NCBI GenBank assembly: GCA_023846275.1
Contig: CM043869.1
Span: 37,660,737-37,724,736, forward strand
Direction: 5' to 3'
From: Vanilla planifolia
Lineage: Eukaryota > Streptophyta > Magnoliopsida > Asparagales > Orchidaceae
DNA: 64,000 nt
This document shows, one piece after another, positions 53,300 through 64,000 of this stretch. The notes under the pieces were generated by a model, which saw only the letters and a program-made list of their open reading frames with translations, had not been told where the DNA came from and searched no databases. A program made the translations under genes and the position numbers. The first letter of the stretch is position 1; each line of letters starts with the position of its first letter.

Positions 53300-53460
53300 T
53301 GGAGAAAAGATCACCAATGCTCTAATACAAGAATGATGGAGAGTATATTACGAAGATTCTTATACCAAAATAATGAAAAATAGAACACCAAGGCTCTAAT
53401 ACCAATTGATGGATGATGGATTATTAAGTCTCTAGTACCAAAATATTACACAACATTGAC
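53300..53460 (-). mobile_element. Possible retroelement remnant with a primer-binding-site-like motif
   Basis: Read on the minus strand, the segment at about 53390-53406 gives TTGGTATTAGAGCC, close to the TGGTATCAGAGC primer-binding site complementary to initiator-Met tRNA used by many plant LTR elements. Related phrases (CTCTAATAC, TTCTTATACCAAAAT, CTCTAGTACCAAAAT) repeat two or three times nearby. No coding domain is present. This is an old fossil fragment at best; family undetermined. Confidence 0.3.
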
Positions 53461-55139
53461 GAAATTAAATTTAAATTGCAATTCATTATTAGATTGCTTC
53501 CCAAAAATTCCTAGATCATAACTTAGGTCACAGAAGGATTCACCAAATTCTTTAAGATGTGAGGTCAAAAAATTATCTATTTTTACTCCATAATAAGACT
53601 TTAAATATGTCACAATTCTAAATATAGACTCAAAAATAAAATCATAAAAATATAATTCTTATAAAAATTTATAAAAATAATAAAATATATAAAAAAAAAT
53701 ATGAATTGCCATGAGGATCTTAGACATGTGGCCAATAAAACCCAGAATTAAATTAAAATATGATAAATAAAAGATAAATAAAATTTATTGGGTTAGCTCA
53801 ATTATCCTCTTGATGTATCATATCTTTTAATAATCGACTCTATAAAGAGAAAAATTGTGCCATGTTGTTCTAATTTAAGTGAAATTTTATTAAACTTAGT
53901 TTTAATCTATAAAAACTAAGAGAAATAAAGCAACTTGTAGAAATAATATTAAATAAAAGATAATAATGATAATAATGAGTTATGCACAAAAATATTCAAA
54001 ATTTATTCATCAAATTTTATGCTAATAGAGTTTATTTATAATTTTTTTCATCAAATTAACAAAATTTATTTATAATTATTTTTCATGTACTTGTCTTTCA
54101 CAATATAGAAACAATTTAATTTCAAAAATATTTTTATGAAATATTTATAATTCAAAAGTCCTCGCACTTGAATTGCAAAGTATGTAACTCCATAGGAAAA
54201 TATACATTACTATTGTATCACTCTCATCAAATTTCTTTATAGAATTAATTTGTTTCTTGATTAAGCATATTTAGAGTTCTTATACCTAATTATTATTTAA
54301 TTATTTTAAGCTTGTAATAAATATCATTTTGAGATGTATATAGACAATAAATAATAATATGCATTAATTGATCTAAAACATTTTCAAAAAAATTTAAGAC
54401 TTATATTATGAGTTAAGTTTGTTATTTTAAGCCAATTTTATTTTTCTCTTTCTTTATTTTTATTAGTAATATGATTATTTTCTTTTAAATCAAACTTCTT
54501 AATCTTTTATTTTTTTTTTCTCCTAATTAGTAAAGAAAATATCTTATATGTTTTTAAAAATATCACAATTTCTTTATAAAAAGACTTCAAATAGATTATA
54601 ATACTAAACGTAAACTTAAAAATAAAATAAAAAATATACAAAAATAATAAAAATATGTAAAAGAAGTGAGAATACTATGAGGATATCCAAAAACAAAATA
54701 AAAATATGTTGAACTAAATAAAAGATAAATAGGATTTATAATATTTGTTCAATCATCATTCTAATATAAGATATTTTGCATTATAAACTTTTTTTTTTAT
54801 ATTTTCAAAATTATGCTCATGATCGTATTAAAAATTTTAATATATTCATATGCAAAACCTAAAACAAAATTTTATATGTAATTTATTTCTACAAAAAATC
54901 TTGTGAACTAATAGCATGATAAATATTATATACAAACCAAATCTAAAAGCCATTAAAATTTTGACATATATATATAAACAACCATTACAATACATCAAGT
55001 TGCCTATTTTAATTTTTTTTTTTTGAGAAATGGTCATACCTTAGACATTTTGATGCAGACATCAAAGCTTGGCGTTGCACGAACAACAGGGGAACAATTT
55101 TTATTTTCAAAATATTTTTTGAAATATTATGAGGTAAAA

Positions 55140-55620
55140 AATGATGCAGTGACGTACGCGCCGAAACATGGATTTCGGAACATCTTTCGGAATCGAATTC
55201 GGAGTTCAAACGGACTCCCAGGAGCCAAAACAGCGTGAAAAACACTTTTCCTGCCGCCGGCTCCCTCCGCTGCCTACGGCCGCCGCCTGCCACGCCGTCC
55301 GCCGCCGGAGCCGCCGCCGAACCTGACCCGGGTTAGACCGACGAGCCCGACCCGCGCCCGAGTCCCGCCCGGGCTCGTCGACCTGCACCAACCCGCGCCA
55401 GCGACCTGTGACCCGCGCCGACCCACGCCAGCCCGCACCAACCCGCTCCAGCGACCTGCGACCCGCTCCGACCCACGCCAGCCTGCACCAACCCGCGCCA
55501 GCGACCTGCGACCCGCGCCGACCCATGCCAGCCTGCACCGACCCGCGCCAGCCAGCACCGACCCGCACCACCGCGCCAGCCATCTTCCTATCCCAAAATT
55601 TAAAGTTTTACCATTTTCCT
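55140..55620. repeat. GC-rich island ending in a 50-bp minisatellite
   Basis: A GC-rich island in AT-rich surroundings. Positions 55403-55452, 55453-55502 and 55503-55552 are three head-to-tail copies of an exact 50-bp unit (starting GACCTGYGACCCGC and ending CCAGC), with partial copies on both sides. Copies differ by only a few bases. The upstream half (55240-55330) is GCCGCC-rich. Proline/arginine/threonine-rich frames on the plus strand and glycine/arginine-rich frames on the minus strand are by-products of the repeat. The island's origin is unknown. Confidence 0.85.
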
Positions 55621-55649
55621 TTCCTTTTCTATCTACACACACAAATCTG

Positions 55650-57860
55650 TATCTTTTCGTGTCACCCTACCCATTTTTGTCCTACATCACATTTGTTTGT
55701 GCACCTCACAAATTTTTCCAAAACAAATCTTTTCTTCCTCTTCTCATAATTGCATAGAAAAATCCCAAATTCCTTCTATTCTTTCCTTGTTATTGTTTTA
55801 CTCAAGAAATCCATCAATTCTATTACATGACAACCATTGTCCCAATATAATTTTTTCTTAAGTTTCTTCTCACAAGCTACGACACTTACCTCTCTTTTCA
55901 CATGAAAACATTCTTTTTCTATATTTCTTTCTCTCACGATTGCCCTCATTTCCAATTCTCATTCTCTCTCTATTTTCTTCAAAGTGTTTTAAGATTTTTT
56001 TCTCAAAAATCTCTCAATCAATAGCATAATCTCTTCTAATAGATTTCTATCATGCCTCTTCCTTTTTTGGACTCCTCTCTCTCAAACTAGCACACCTCTT
56101 GCAAGTAGCCACCATTGGAAGCACCCTTTCAACTCTTGGCCCATTTGGCTACTAACAGTTGAGATTCGATGATTCCTTAATTAATTATTATTATATTTAA
56201 TTGGATAGATCAAAATCTTGATAATAAATATTGTAATAAAACCTCAGATAATGAGTGCATGTAATACTATTCATTTTTTGTATTTATATTATATCAAAAA
56301 ATATCTTTTTCTCTCTCTATACAGACTTAAATTATCCATTTTTTATGTTTAATATATTCTTGTCATTTTTCTAAAATCTACAATACATAATTATTTTCTT
56401 TAATTAAAAATAATTATCAAAATAATTTTTTAAAAAATAAAAATTTTAATTACAAAGATCTTTATTGAATAAACTACCTACAATTTACAAATAATAATCA
56501 CCACACAATCCTAGCCTTAGTTGTCTCAATCACACACATCATCATTTAACAAAACATGCTCTATTGTCAAAAGAAAAAATCATCTCCATTTTCATTACTT
56601 TAGAGGAATTAATGAAAAATAAAATAAAATAAATATTATAATAAAAAAATAAAAAACTGTGTAGAAATGTTTACTTGAAATGGTGCCAATATTTTGATTC
56701 ATAAAAAATATATTTTAAAGCAATGTGTACTGGCGAATTAGATCAAACTAATTAAATGCATAAGTTGAATTTTGTATTTAAAGAAATTGATTTATTTAAT
56801 TTCGAAATTTTAAAAGATAATAATGGTAAATAATAAAATATTTACATCAGTTAAAATATAAGGATCAACAATAAAGTTTGTGTGCATGATTTAGAATAGT
56901 ACACATAATGATGCATAAATATCTTTAATTCATACATGTATTATATAAATATAGTAGAATATTATTAAATAATATTTATATATGCACATATTTAGATCAC
57001 TAAATTAACTACCTTAATAATGTACTTTAGCTTTTTAATCATGTCCGTCAAACAGCATCAAATGAGAAGATAATTTAGAATATCTCCAAAAATGAGGTTA
57101 AAATTACATAATTAACATTGATACTTGATTACTATTCTTTTATGATACCAATCTTCTTTGTTTTTTTTTGTTTCATATATCAATAACTACAAGTTTAACC
57201 CTAATATTAAATTAAGTTTACATTAAAGCAATCACATCAATCGGTACATAACCTTTCTATCCATTTCAAATTCCAAGTTTAGTTACACAAATGTTATTAT
57301 TTCATCTATCAAAGTCATTCTAACTTACTCTCAAATAACAAATAGTAATCACAATAAATAATTCAAAATGTATTCTATCCCTTGAGATATTATAATTTTA
57401 TAACTTCAAGCATCTTAATTGACGATGTGTTGGCCTTGATCATATAATGATTCACAAAGGATGAAAAGAACTCACACGTGCCTAATAGAGGAAGAAAACC
57501 ACATTCATGATGTGAACTTACGATGGATTAGTTAACTAAAAGCATTAAATTAACATTTACTATTTCATGGACTTTAATTGTACGATTCAGATGCAACTTT
57601 ATTATGGGTCCTAAGTTTAACTTAATTAACTAAGTTACCAATTGAGAGCTTAATGTTTTACTTCAATTATGAAGCGATTAAAAAAGATCAGGTCATTAAT
57701 TAAAACGGTTCTTTCTTTATTTAAGCATCATTATTATTAATAATCTCTTCCTTTTTTATTTTTACTAAACGGTGGTTGTAAGCTGAAACTTGGAAGCAAC
57801 CATTCCTCCTTCCTCATAAACGGTTAGTTGAAGGTGGTTATAACCGAAAATGAAGCATTC
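55650..57860. other. Gene-free AT-rich region, pyrimidine-rich at its left end
   Basis: Bases 55600-56110 are strongly C/T-rich on the plus strand (TCTCTC, TTTCCTT words) without a credible frame. The rest is AT-rich. The last part (57700-57860) is the 3' flank of the MAPKKK gene and includes AACGGT/CGGTTAGTTG words. Nothing else is supported. Confidence 0.45.
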
Positions 57861-57864
57861 AATA

Positions 57865-59211
57865 TCAAAAAGATAATTGAAAAATTAATATATAAAATGA
57901 CATTATCCAAAAATAAGTCGATGTTTGGAAACCGTTGTTCAAAAGTGTTTTTGAAGCACAACATTGATTAAAAAGGCGTTGTGACGCGCAAACTCGCATG
58001 AGGCTTCGGTGGCGGCCCAAACGAAGATGGCGGCAGAGAACGAAGAATCCACGGCGGCAATTCTTTTCACGATTGGACAACTCAAGTCCACTTGCCACCG
58101 GCGTTTCTGTCTCTTCCCATTTTAGCCCTAGACATTCGGGGTATTCCGACGACGTTTCACTTGCTTCCATTTCGGTCTTCCCGGCTTCCTCCACCACCGC
58201 TATTCGCACCTCCACCCAACCGTCAAGAGTCCAATTGGCCGAGAAAGAGGAGGATTCCGATGCCAGTAGACGAAGCCTCCGCCGCGTGGATGCCAGCGAG
58301 GCATCTTCGCTACCCCGGCATTCGAGATCGTCGTCGTCGTCAACTTCGGGATCCAAGTTCGCCCAATCCTGAACGCTCCTCGGCGAAGGGCCGATCTCGG
58401 CCGTTGGTTCGGTGAGGAAAGGATGATGCAGGAGCTGCTCGCAGGTCCACCGCTTGGCGGGGTCCCTTTGAAGGCATTTGTCGAGGAAATCTTGGGCTGT
58501 TTTCGACATCTGGGAAGGGAATTCCGGTAAGGAGGAGGTAAATCCAATGCGAAACATCTGTGCTGCCGCGTCAACGTCCGGCCCCAGTTCACCCCACGGC
58601 GGCCGACCTCCGCCGGCCATCTCGATCACCGTGCATCCCAAGGACCACACGTCTGACGCCGCCGTGGCAGCCTCCCCTCTGGCAACCTCCGGTGCCATCC
58701 ACAGAGGCGTTCCCGCCGCCCCTGCGGTCCCAGCATCGGCAGAGATTCTCCGCGCTGAGCCGAAATCGGCGAGCTTCCCGACCCCCGATTCGGAGCAGAG
58801 GAGCACGTTCCGGCCCTTGACATCGCCGTGCACCAACCCGGCGCTCGAGTGGAGGTACTGCAGCGCGCGGGTTATCGACCTCGCGTAGACCCGCACGTCG
58901 CGCTCAAGCAGCTTGGCCGAGAAGGCAGCGGCGGCCAACGTGCCGCCGCCGAGGTACTCGAGGTGCAGATTCCGGCGCCTGCCGCTTTCGGTGACATCGT
59001 CACCGAGGTAAGAAACGACGTAAGGCGAATCGATCGAGCGGAGAATGCGGATCTCGTTTTCCAGCGCGGCGACGGCCAGCGGCGGCGCGGAATTCAAATC
59101 GATCGTCTTCACCGCGAAAACCCTTCCATCTGTCCTGTCGACAGCGAGGCTTACCTCCCCGAAGGACCCCTTCCCGATGCAGCCACCCCTCACCCAACTC
59201 CTGGCATGCAT
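57865..59211 (-). CDS. MAP kinase kinase kinase, MEKK-like (MAPKKK17/18-type clade)
   Basis: Intronless Ser/Thr kinase of 448 residues that would activate MAP kinase kinases. The kinase domain spans about residues 6-265. Seen: Gly-rich loop GKGSFGEV (13-20), Lys in FAVK (K35), catalytic loop HGDVKGRN (128-135, D130), DFG (149-151), GTPLWMAPE (167-175), SDVWSLGC (186-193) and the closing W-x-C-x2-LL-x-HPF (254-264). The Gly before the catalytic Asp and the short kinase-first layout are typical of the small intronless plant MAPKKKs that include MAPKKK17/18. From family knowledge, those two act in abscisic-acid signalling. The C-terminal tail is acidic (DDDDD, 291-295) and holds a TLDGWVEVR motif (328-336) like the family's DDWITVR. 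The final 45 residues are unusual and may be readthrough into AT-rich DNA. Start chosen at MHARSWVRGG; 51 further in-frame codons upstream read as leader and promoter. Confidence 0.93.
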   Translation of the reverse strand: MHARSWVRGGCIGKGSFGEVSLAVDRTDGRVFAVKTIDLNSAPPLAVAALENEIRILRSIDSPYVVSYLGDDVTESGRRRNLHLEYLGGGTLAAAAFSAKLLERDVRVYARSITRALQYLHSSAGLVHGDVKGRNVLLCSESGVGKLADFGSARRISADAGTAGAAGTPLWMAPEVARGEAATAASDVWSLGCTVIEMAGGGRPPWGELGPDVDAAAQMFRIGFTSSLPEFPSQMSKTAQDFLDKCLQRDPAKRWTCEQLLHHPFLTEPTAEIGPSPRSVQDWANLDPEVDDDDDLECRGSEDASLASTRRRLRLLASESSSFSANWTLDGWVEVRIAVVEEAGKTEMEASETSSEYPECLGLKWEETETPVASGLELSNREKNCRRGFFVLCRHLRLGRHRSLMRVCASQRLFNQCCASKTLLNNGFQTSTYFWIMSFYILIFQLSF

Positions 59212-59287
59212 CTCGTAGCCTCTAGAATCGTAAGCCGAAAACAGAGAGCAGAACAGGTTATGAACAGAAGGCAGCTCTGCTTCGCTT

Positions 59288-59298
59288 CCTTTATATGT
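59288..59298 (-). promoter_or_regulatory. TATA box of the MAPKKK gene
   Basis: The minus strand reads ACATATAAAGG, a good TATA box 77-87 bp upstream of the chosen ATG. It shows that the 51 codons open upstream of that ATG are unlikely to be translated. Confidence 0.65.
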
Positions 59299-59328
59299 GC
59301 GGCGGAGGCGATGGTGCCATTTAAAAAT

Positions 59329-59389
59329 CCACGTGTGACGCAAATCGCTGCAACGCAACCGGCAGAACCAGTGGAAGAGAATGACGTGG
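59329..59389. promoter_or_regulatory. Two ACGT-core (ABRE/G-box-like) motifs in the MAPKKK promoter
   Basis: CCACGTGT (59329-59336) and GACGTGG (59383-59389) lie about 30 and 85 bp upstream of the TATA box. ACGTG-core pairs are the classical binding sites of ABF/AREB bZIP factors in abscisic-acid responses, which matches the known behaviour of MAPKKK17/18. Sites seen; function inferred. Confidence 0.5.
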
Positions 59390-59529
59390 AACGAAAGCCA
59401 TCCTTATCTCCCTCTGAGCAGATCAGAACCGTCCATAAATTGAGATTTTACCGACAAGTCCGGTGCCGGAGATGGCGTGGCGGGGGTTTATGGCTGCGGT
59501 CGCGGAGCGCACGATGCTTGCACCCTTAG

Positions 59530-61246
59530 AAGAGAAGACGTGCACCCGCGCGGTCCATTCGATAATGTATTTTGCACCCTTTTATTTAATATTCGTTGCA
59601 CCATTAAAGATGGCTTCATTCAAGTGTGCACGTAAGAATTCGCAACAGCATTTTATGGGTAATTAGATAACGACGACGAGGTGAAAGATATGCTTATATC
59701 ATTCACGGCTTCTCAGTAGATTTTTTCTGCGTAAGTTGGGTTGGAATTTATCGAGTGAGATCTAAATCTTAGCTATGGACAAATTCTGTGATCAAGTGAG
59801 ATGGGACTTTAGGTTCCAAGAGATTTGAAGAATGAATCCTGCAGCGAGATACAGATGGATGATTTTTTTATTATTATTATTATTTTAAGTTTGGAAGAAA
59901 AGCACTTATGAAAGGTGCGTTTGCAAGGTAAGGCAGCATATGTAGCTTGCTTAAGGGAGAAGATTGTGCGCGCCTACGCTATCCCCATGTTTTTGTGGTG
60001 CAAGCAAAGGGAAAGAGCGAAGCAAGCAATACTGAGGTGTAGCCTTGGGCTGCTTTGGCTTTGTTTGTTTGAGAGGATTAAAAAGCATGTATTTTTTGTA
60101 AATTTAAAAATAGTCCAAAGTATATGAAATAATTTTTATGCGTCTTTTGAATGATATAAAAGATCTTTTTTTCTCAGAAGCAGTACTTTTTTGAAGACTT
60201 GTTTTCAATGCAACTGGGACAATTGAGTGGCTCTTTATCAACTTTAACGATGTTAACAACGCTTCGTTGGTTGTTTGACGAATTGCGATTGAAAGACTCA
60301 ACATGAAACTTATTGAGCAAGCAAATAAATCAGATGATACGAAGGCAAAATGACTTTTTTGTCTCTTCCGCTTTATATCATTTCGATTAATGCATTAATT
60401 TTTTTTTTCTTGAAGAGAGAAAACTATTTTAATTTGTTTGTAAATTTCTAAAATAATTCCAAAAATTCTTTTAACAATATATATAATTTGCCAAAATTTT
60501 GTTATGTATATGATTTGATATAGTACATCGAATTTTCAGAAAAAAAAAACGTCAAAATAAACGGTTAACCGGCCAAGGTAGCTTTTTGGTTGGCTGATGA
60601 TGTGGCTTCTTGTCCCAAACAAAGCTTGCCGTCAAGTAAGAACACAAATATCAAACAACAAAAGCACATGTAGCCAATTGACACGTTAGGTTTAAGTTTG
60701 GTCGACGCCTTTTTGTTCTAATTTTTTTTTTTACTTCATCAGGAAGTAAACTTCTACAATCGTGTGTTTCATATATTTTATCGCATTAGATGTTGTGGAA
60801 AACCTCTTTTGTATTATCGAAGTGAAAGATTTGAAAAAATATATTTCAAAAATCATTAATGAATTATAATTTCAACGAATTAAAAGCTGCGTTCTTTGAA
60901 TGGCACTCAAACCAAATGAGCAATTTGCAAAATTGGAGGGAATTCAAGTGCTTCAATCCTCGGAGGAATGCTATAAAATATCAAATTAAGTAAACAAAAC
61001 ATGCTTTTGTTCTGCATTTGTTACTTTATAATAAACCATTGCATGCCCAAAACAAAAGACAGGAGTCATTTAATGAAACATAAGTTGATTTTCTTCCCTT
61101 TATAAGAAGATCTCTAATTATTTATCTTGTTCAATGGCAAAATTGTGAACAGCTACCTTAAAATATCTAGCTCTTAAAACCAGGAGAGTGACAATAAAAA
61201 GAGCAAAGGTCCTTTCGAAGGATCAAAAGAGATGAATGAACAGATC
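59530..61246. other. Gene-free intergenic region between MAPKKK and the carrier
   Basis: No gene is visible. A short (ATT)n run lies at about 59868-59885. A GC-richer patch at about 59905-60060 with GGTGCG, GCGCGCC and GTGTAGCC words looks like an eroded repeat and gives a 70-codon chance frame. From about 61100 the sequence is the 3' flank of the carrier gene. Confidence 0.4.
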
Positions 61247-61783
61247 TTATAAAGTCGAACTCAGTGAATATCTTCTTTCATATAAACCTGTTACCTGATC
61301 TGCAACAGCCCAAACTATTGCTTGCCCTGGTGGAATCCTCATCAGTCTAGGAAGCAAGCCTTTCCAAAGAGCAAGAACTCCCTCTTCAGAAGCTATAAGT
61401 CTAATTGCATGGAACATGCCTTTGTACTTCACTTCACCACCAGACCTGCTCTGAGCCATGAGCCTCGTCTTTACAACATCAAATGGACCAGTACAGATTG
61501 GACCACAAGCTCCGGCCAAGAACCCAGAAATCATGGATTGCCATGGCTGGAGAACCTTGCCATCCCCTTCATGTTTCTTCCAGAGGATGGCATCGAAGGC
61601 ATTTTTGGCTGTGAACATTGCAGCCTGGTTTGTTCCATTACGCATGACAGTTGGTGCTGCTCCAGCCCAGAGACCTAAGATGCCTTCCTCACGAACGATG
61701 GTCCTCGCACAGTGTATTGGACCTTTGTACTTTAGCTGCTCTGGGTTTAAGCCTTTTTGTTGTTGCAACCTGATCTTTACAAC
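61247..61783 (-). CDS. SFC1: Mitochondrial succinate-fumarate carrier, last exon (partial)
   Basis: C-terminal 178 residues of a mitochondrial carrier family protein that, in plants and yeast, exchanges dicarboxylates such as succinate and fumarate across the inner membrane, linking fatty-acid and glyoxylate metabolism to the TCA cycle. The exon opens right after TTGCTGCAG on the minus strand with VVKIRLQQQKG and ends YSLSSTL-stop. Two carrier signature segments are visible: the V-V-K-I-R-L-Q form of Px[DE]xx[KR] whose Pro lies in the missing exon, and PFDVVKTRLM in repeat 3. GLWAGAAPTVMRNGTNQ and LLPRLMRIPPGQAIVWAVAD are the matching helix motifs. The wording agrees closely with the Arabidopsis succinate/fumarate carrier, whose full length is about 309 residues, so roughly 130 N-terminal residues are missing. 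I saw no such exon up to 64000, so it probably lies to the right. Confidence 0.93.
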   Translation of the reverse strand, partial: VVKIRLQQQKGLNPEQLKYKGPIHCARTIVREEGILGLWAGAAPTVMRNGTNQAAMFTAKNAFDAILWKKHEGDGKVLQPWQSMISGFLAGACGPICTGPFDVVKTRLMAQSRSGGEVKYKGMFHAIRLIASEEGVLALWKGLLPRLMRIPPGQAIVWAVADQVTGLYERRYSLSSTL

Positions 61784-64000
61784 CTGCAGCAAGCGATAGT
61801 AAGTTTTCCCAAGTACTTTTCAAGGACAGAGATATCCCCGTAAAAGTTAAGTGAACTGAAATATATCGTTGAAAATAATTTGGACATGCAATGTATCTTT
61901 AAAGAATTATGCATTCTATCAAAGAAAATGAACAGAGAAAACATCTTTTTTAATTAGATTTAGCTTCAGCGTTAGCTATACCAAGAGAAATCACCAGTCC
62001 TCACCTAACAAGGATAGAATGTGCTTGTCAAATGTTCACGGTAATTGTTGTTCACTATTATATAACAAGCAATCTTCTGCGGAGCCTGCCTTGGAAAAGC
62101 AAACAAGCTCATCAATCATCTTGCCTATCATGCAACTTCAAACCCTAGAAACCAATGCGGTGATGTGCTTTTTAATGTGCAGGTGATCCCGGAAACAGCT
62201 CATAGAATAGAAAGTCATCAAGAGGAGAAGACCAGCTAGCTTGTTGTTGAATGTATTCAAGTCATTTAATAGAAAAGCCAGATGCAGAGGACAATTCCTT
62301 CTACAAAGCCGTAAGTTTGGTCCCAAAGAAAAGCCAAATCTAATGATTCCATTCTAATATTCTTACCTAAATTAGGTATTCTCCTCTTAATTTTGTAGCA
62401 ATTATTTGTTCAATCAGACTTTTTCTCCTTGCAGTACTATAAATTGATGGGCAAATCATATAAGTATCGAAATTTGGCCTAGTTTTTAAATGTCTCTCAA
62501 ATTTCCAAAAATATGCGCATTTGGTTTATTGAAACTTCTCTCCATCTGGCATAACAAGCTGATGGAGAAATTACATATAGGTTCTTGAAATTTAGCATAA
62601 TTCTTAAATAGATCCAACTTTCAAAAACAAGTACATTGTTTTTTAAGTTTGACATAACCAGCAAGCATGCCTCTAACTCAGCCTTTCCCTTAAAAACACT
62701 CATATGGGAAAAAAACTTGAAGAAAAAGATGTGGTAACGGTGGTGAAATGGTAGCAAATGGTTGACACAAGCATCACCAACCCTACTTCCACAAATCTCT
62801 AAGCATTCCCTCAGTTGCTCACCCATTGCCCATCATCTCCATCTACTTTCAATTCCAACCAAAATAGAATGGCAAACAATGTCATATTCATTGAAGTCAT
62901 TAGAGTTTGTAAGGGAGAAAGAAGATAGGAGTCACCACAAATGTGCACCAAGAGAGTGGGGGATAAAGCAGGGGCAAAGTAGATATGTTTGAAGATAAAG
63001 AAAGGGATGGAGGGGTTAAGACATTACTGGCAAAATTGTGGCAAGGTGAGCTAAAGAGAAATGGCTTGGGAAAATAGAGAGCTCAAAGGAGATGATTAAA
63101 GTCTAAGTAATAACAGAGCACACGTGCTAATATTGAAGATCCACAAATAAAACCAAGAGAAAGGAGGTGTTGGTGATGGCCACTTCAGTCATTTGTTATT
63201 GTCGTACTTCCATGGTTGTAGTTGTCACATCACCACCTCAACTATCATTTGATGTCACTATCGACGCCACTCTTCTACATGAAGAAGAATTTCTATGCAA
63301 ACGAGGGGTAGTTTAGATAAAAAGATTTAGAAACCTAGTTGAAAAACCTATTAGAGAATTAAACCCATCTTAATAACATATATGCAATATGCTTTAAAAT
63401 ATCAAGATATCCACATCTTGATTAACAGGTAGACATCACTAGCCTAAAACATGATGGTGAAATTCCTATTAACAAATTGGCAAGCACCTCCACCAAAGTT
63501 CTCACAATATCCTTGAAGTAGTGAGAGGTCAAGGGATCATCATGCTTAAAGTTCCAACACCTTGTTTTATGAATTATTAAATTAAAAATCAAGAGATGTT
63601 TAAAATTAAAAAATTATGGAATTTCAACATAATCAATAATACTTCATAAATATTTTTTTTGAATTTAAAACAGCTTTAAGGGTGGTTTAATCAAGGCTTA
63701 AAAATGATTACTTGTTAATAGCAAGTTTTACAACCAATTTTTTAACCCTCACAAGTTTTAAATTATTTTATGAGTTTCGAAAGCATATAATATGATCTTA
63801 AGAAGTTCAAACTCATTCTAGAAAGAAGGTTGAATGTGAGTTCCCCTTATTTGCTTCTTTGGCTCACAAATTTACACCTTACTATCCAGATCTAGGGTTT
63901 CCCAACCCTGAATAGTTTTTGTTGGCCACCAAATCAATTCAAAATGTTATGAAATTTTAGAGAATCAGTAATTGAGAAACTTTACTTCAACTTCAATCTT
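61784..64000 (-). other. Probable carrier-gene intron running off the right edge
   Basis: About 2.2 kb with no exon of the carrier's N-terminal half and no other recognisable gene. If the 5' exon lies to the right, this is an intron of more than 2.2 kb. Frames at 62497-62826 (minus) and 62762-62992 (plus) show no family motif. Confidence 0.45.

Larger units (their letters stand above)
48600..55150. other. Gene-free AT-rich region with diverged duplications
   Basis: About 6.5 kb with no recognisable gene. It includes repeated words related to those at 38860-39310 (49490-50030, for example two copies of a TATAAAG(C/T)(A/G)GTTTAGCT segment near 49610 and 49700), a diverged direct duplication (51535-51995 and 52590-53045), an (AT)n tract and a possible retroelement primer-binding-site remnant near 53395. 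The remainder is low-complexity AT-rich DNA. Confidence 0.5.

Noticed and set aside
55206-55749. Long Pro/Arg- and Gly/Arg-rich frames on both strands
   Set aside because: Produced by the 50-bp GC-rich tandem repeat; present in several frames at once, as repeats give, and no promoter or homologue is seen.
58478-59529. Long plus-strand frames (136 and 233 codons) opposite the MAPKKK
   Set aside because: Antisense shadows of a GC-rich kinase gene with G/C-ending codons.

Overview
This is a plant nuclear window. It has spliceosomal introns with GT/AG borders, very AT-rich gene-poor intergenic DNA, microsatellites and old plant-type retroelements, and proteins whose closest known relatives are plant families. 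Several compact genes (pyruvate decarboxylase, the calmodulin-like protein, the MAPKKK) are GC-rich, with strongly G/C-ending codons. The importin, SGF11 and Rab3GAP genes are AT-leaning. That split is common in monocots, so I infer a monocot, probably not a grass, with low confidence. The species cannot be fixed by eye.

Layout, left to right. Positions 1-6585 hold old repeats, including a broken Ty1/copia element with a GC-rich block nested in it. Positions 6586-9075 (minus) hold the first three small exons of a Rab3GAP catalytic-subunit gene; the rest lies to the left, possibly outside the window. Positions 10786-13509 (minus) encode a complete importin beta-1, with a probable untranslated leader exon near 16959-17100 and an intron of about 3.4 kb between them. 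Positions 17130-22830 are AT-rich and gene-free. Positions 23009-30370 (plus) hold parts of a small plant gene of unknown function, interrupted by a large intron that carries a decayed LINE. Positions 31673-32791 (plus) encode SGF11, the zinc-finger subunit of the SAGA deubiquitination module. Positions 33000-41880 are gene-free, with (AT)n tracts and a degenerate array of units near 60 bp. Positions 42457-44582 (plus) encode a complete pyruvate decarboxylase in four exons. Positions 48040-48504 (plus) encode an intronless calmodulin-like protein. Positions 48600-57860 are gene-free, with a diverged direct duplication and a GC-rich minisatellite with a 50-bp unit. Positions 57865-59211 (minus) encode an intronless MAPKKK with a TATA box and ACGT-core motifs just upstream. 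Positions 61247-61783 (minus) hold the last exon of a mitochondrial succinate/fumarate carrier whose 5' part lies beyond the right edge.

The genes are unrelated housekeeping and signalling genes, each with its own promoter, and nothing suggests a functional cluster. Two or three would plausibly be stress-linked: pyruvate decarboxylase (low oxygen), the MAPKKK (possibly abscisic acid) and the calcium sensor. I found no convincing new multi-gene system. The most useful leads are the unknown conserved gene, the fragmented Rab3GAP 5' end and several undescribed repeat families.
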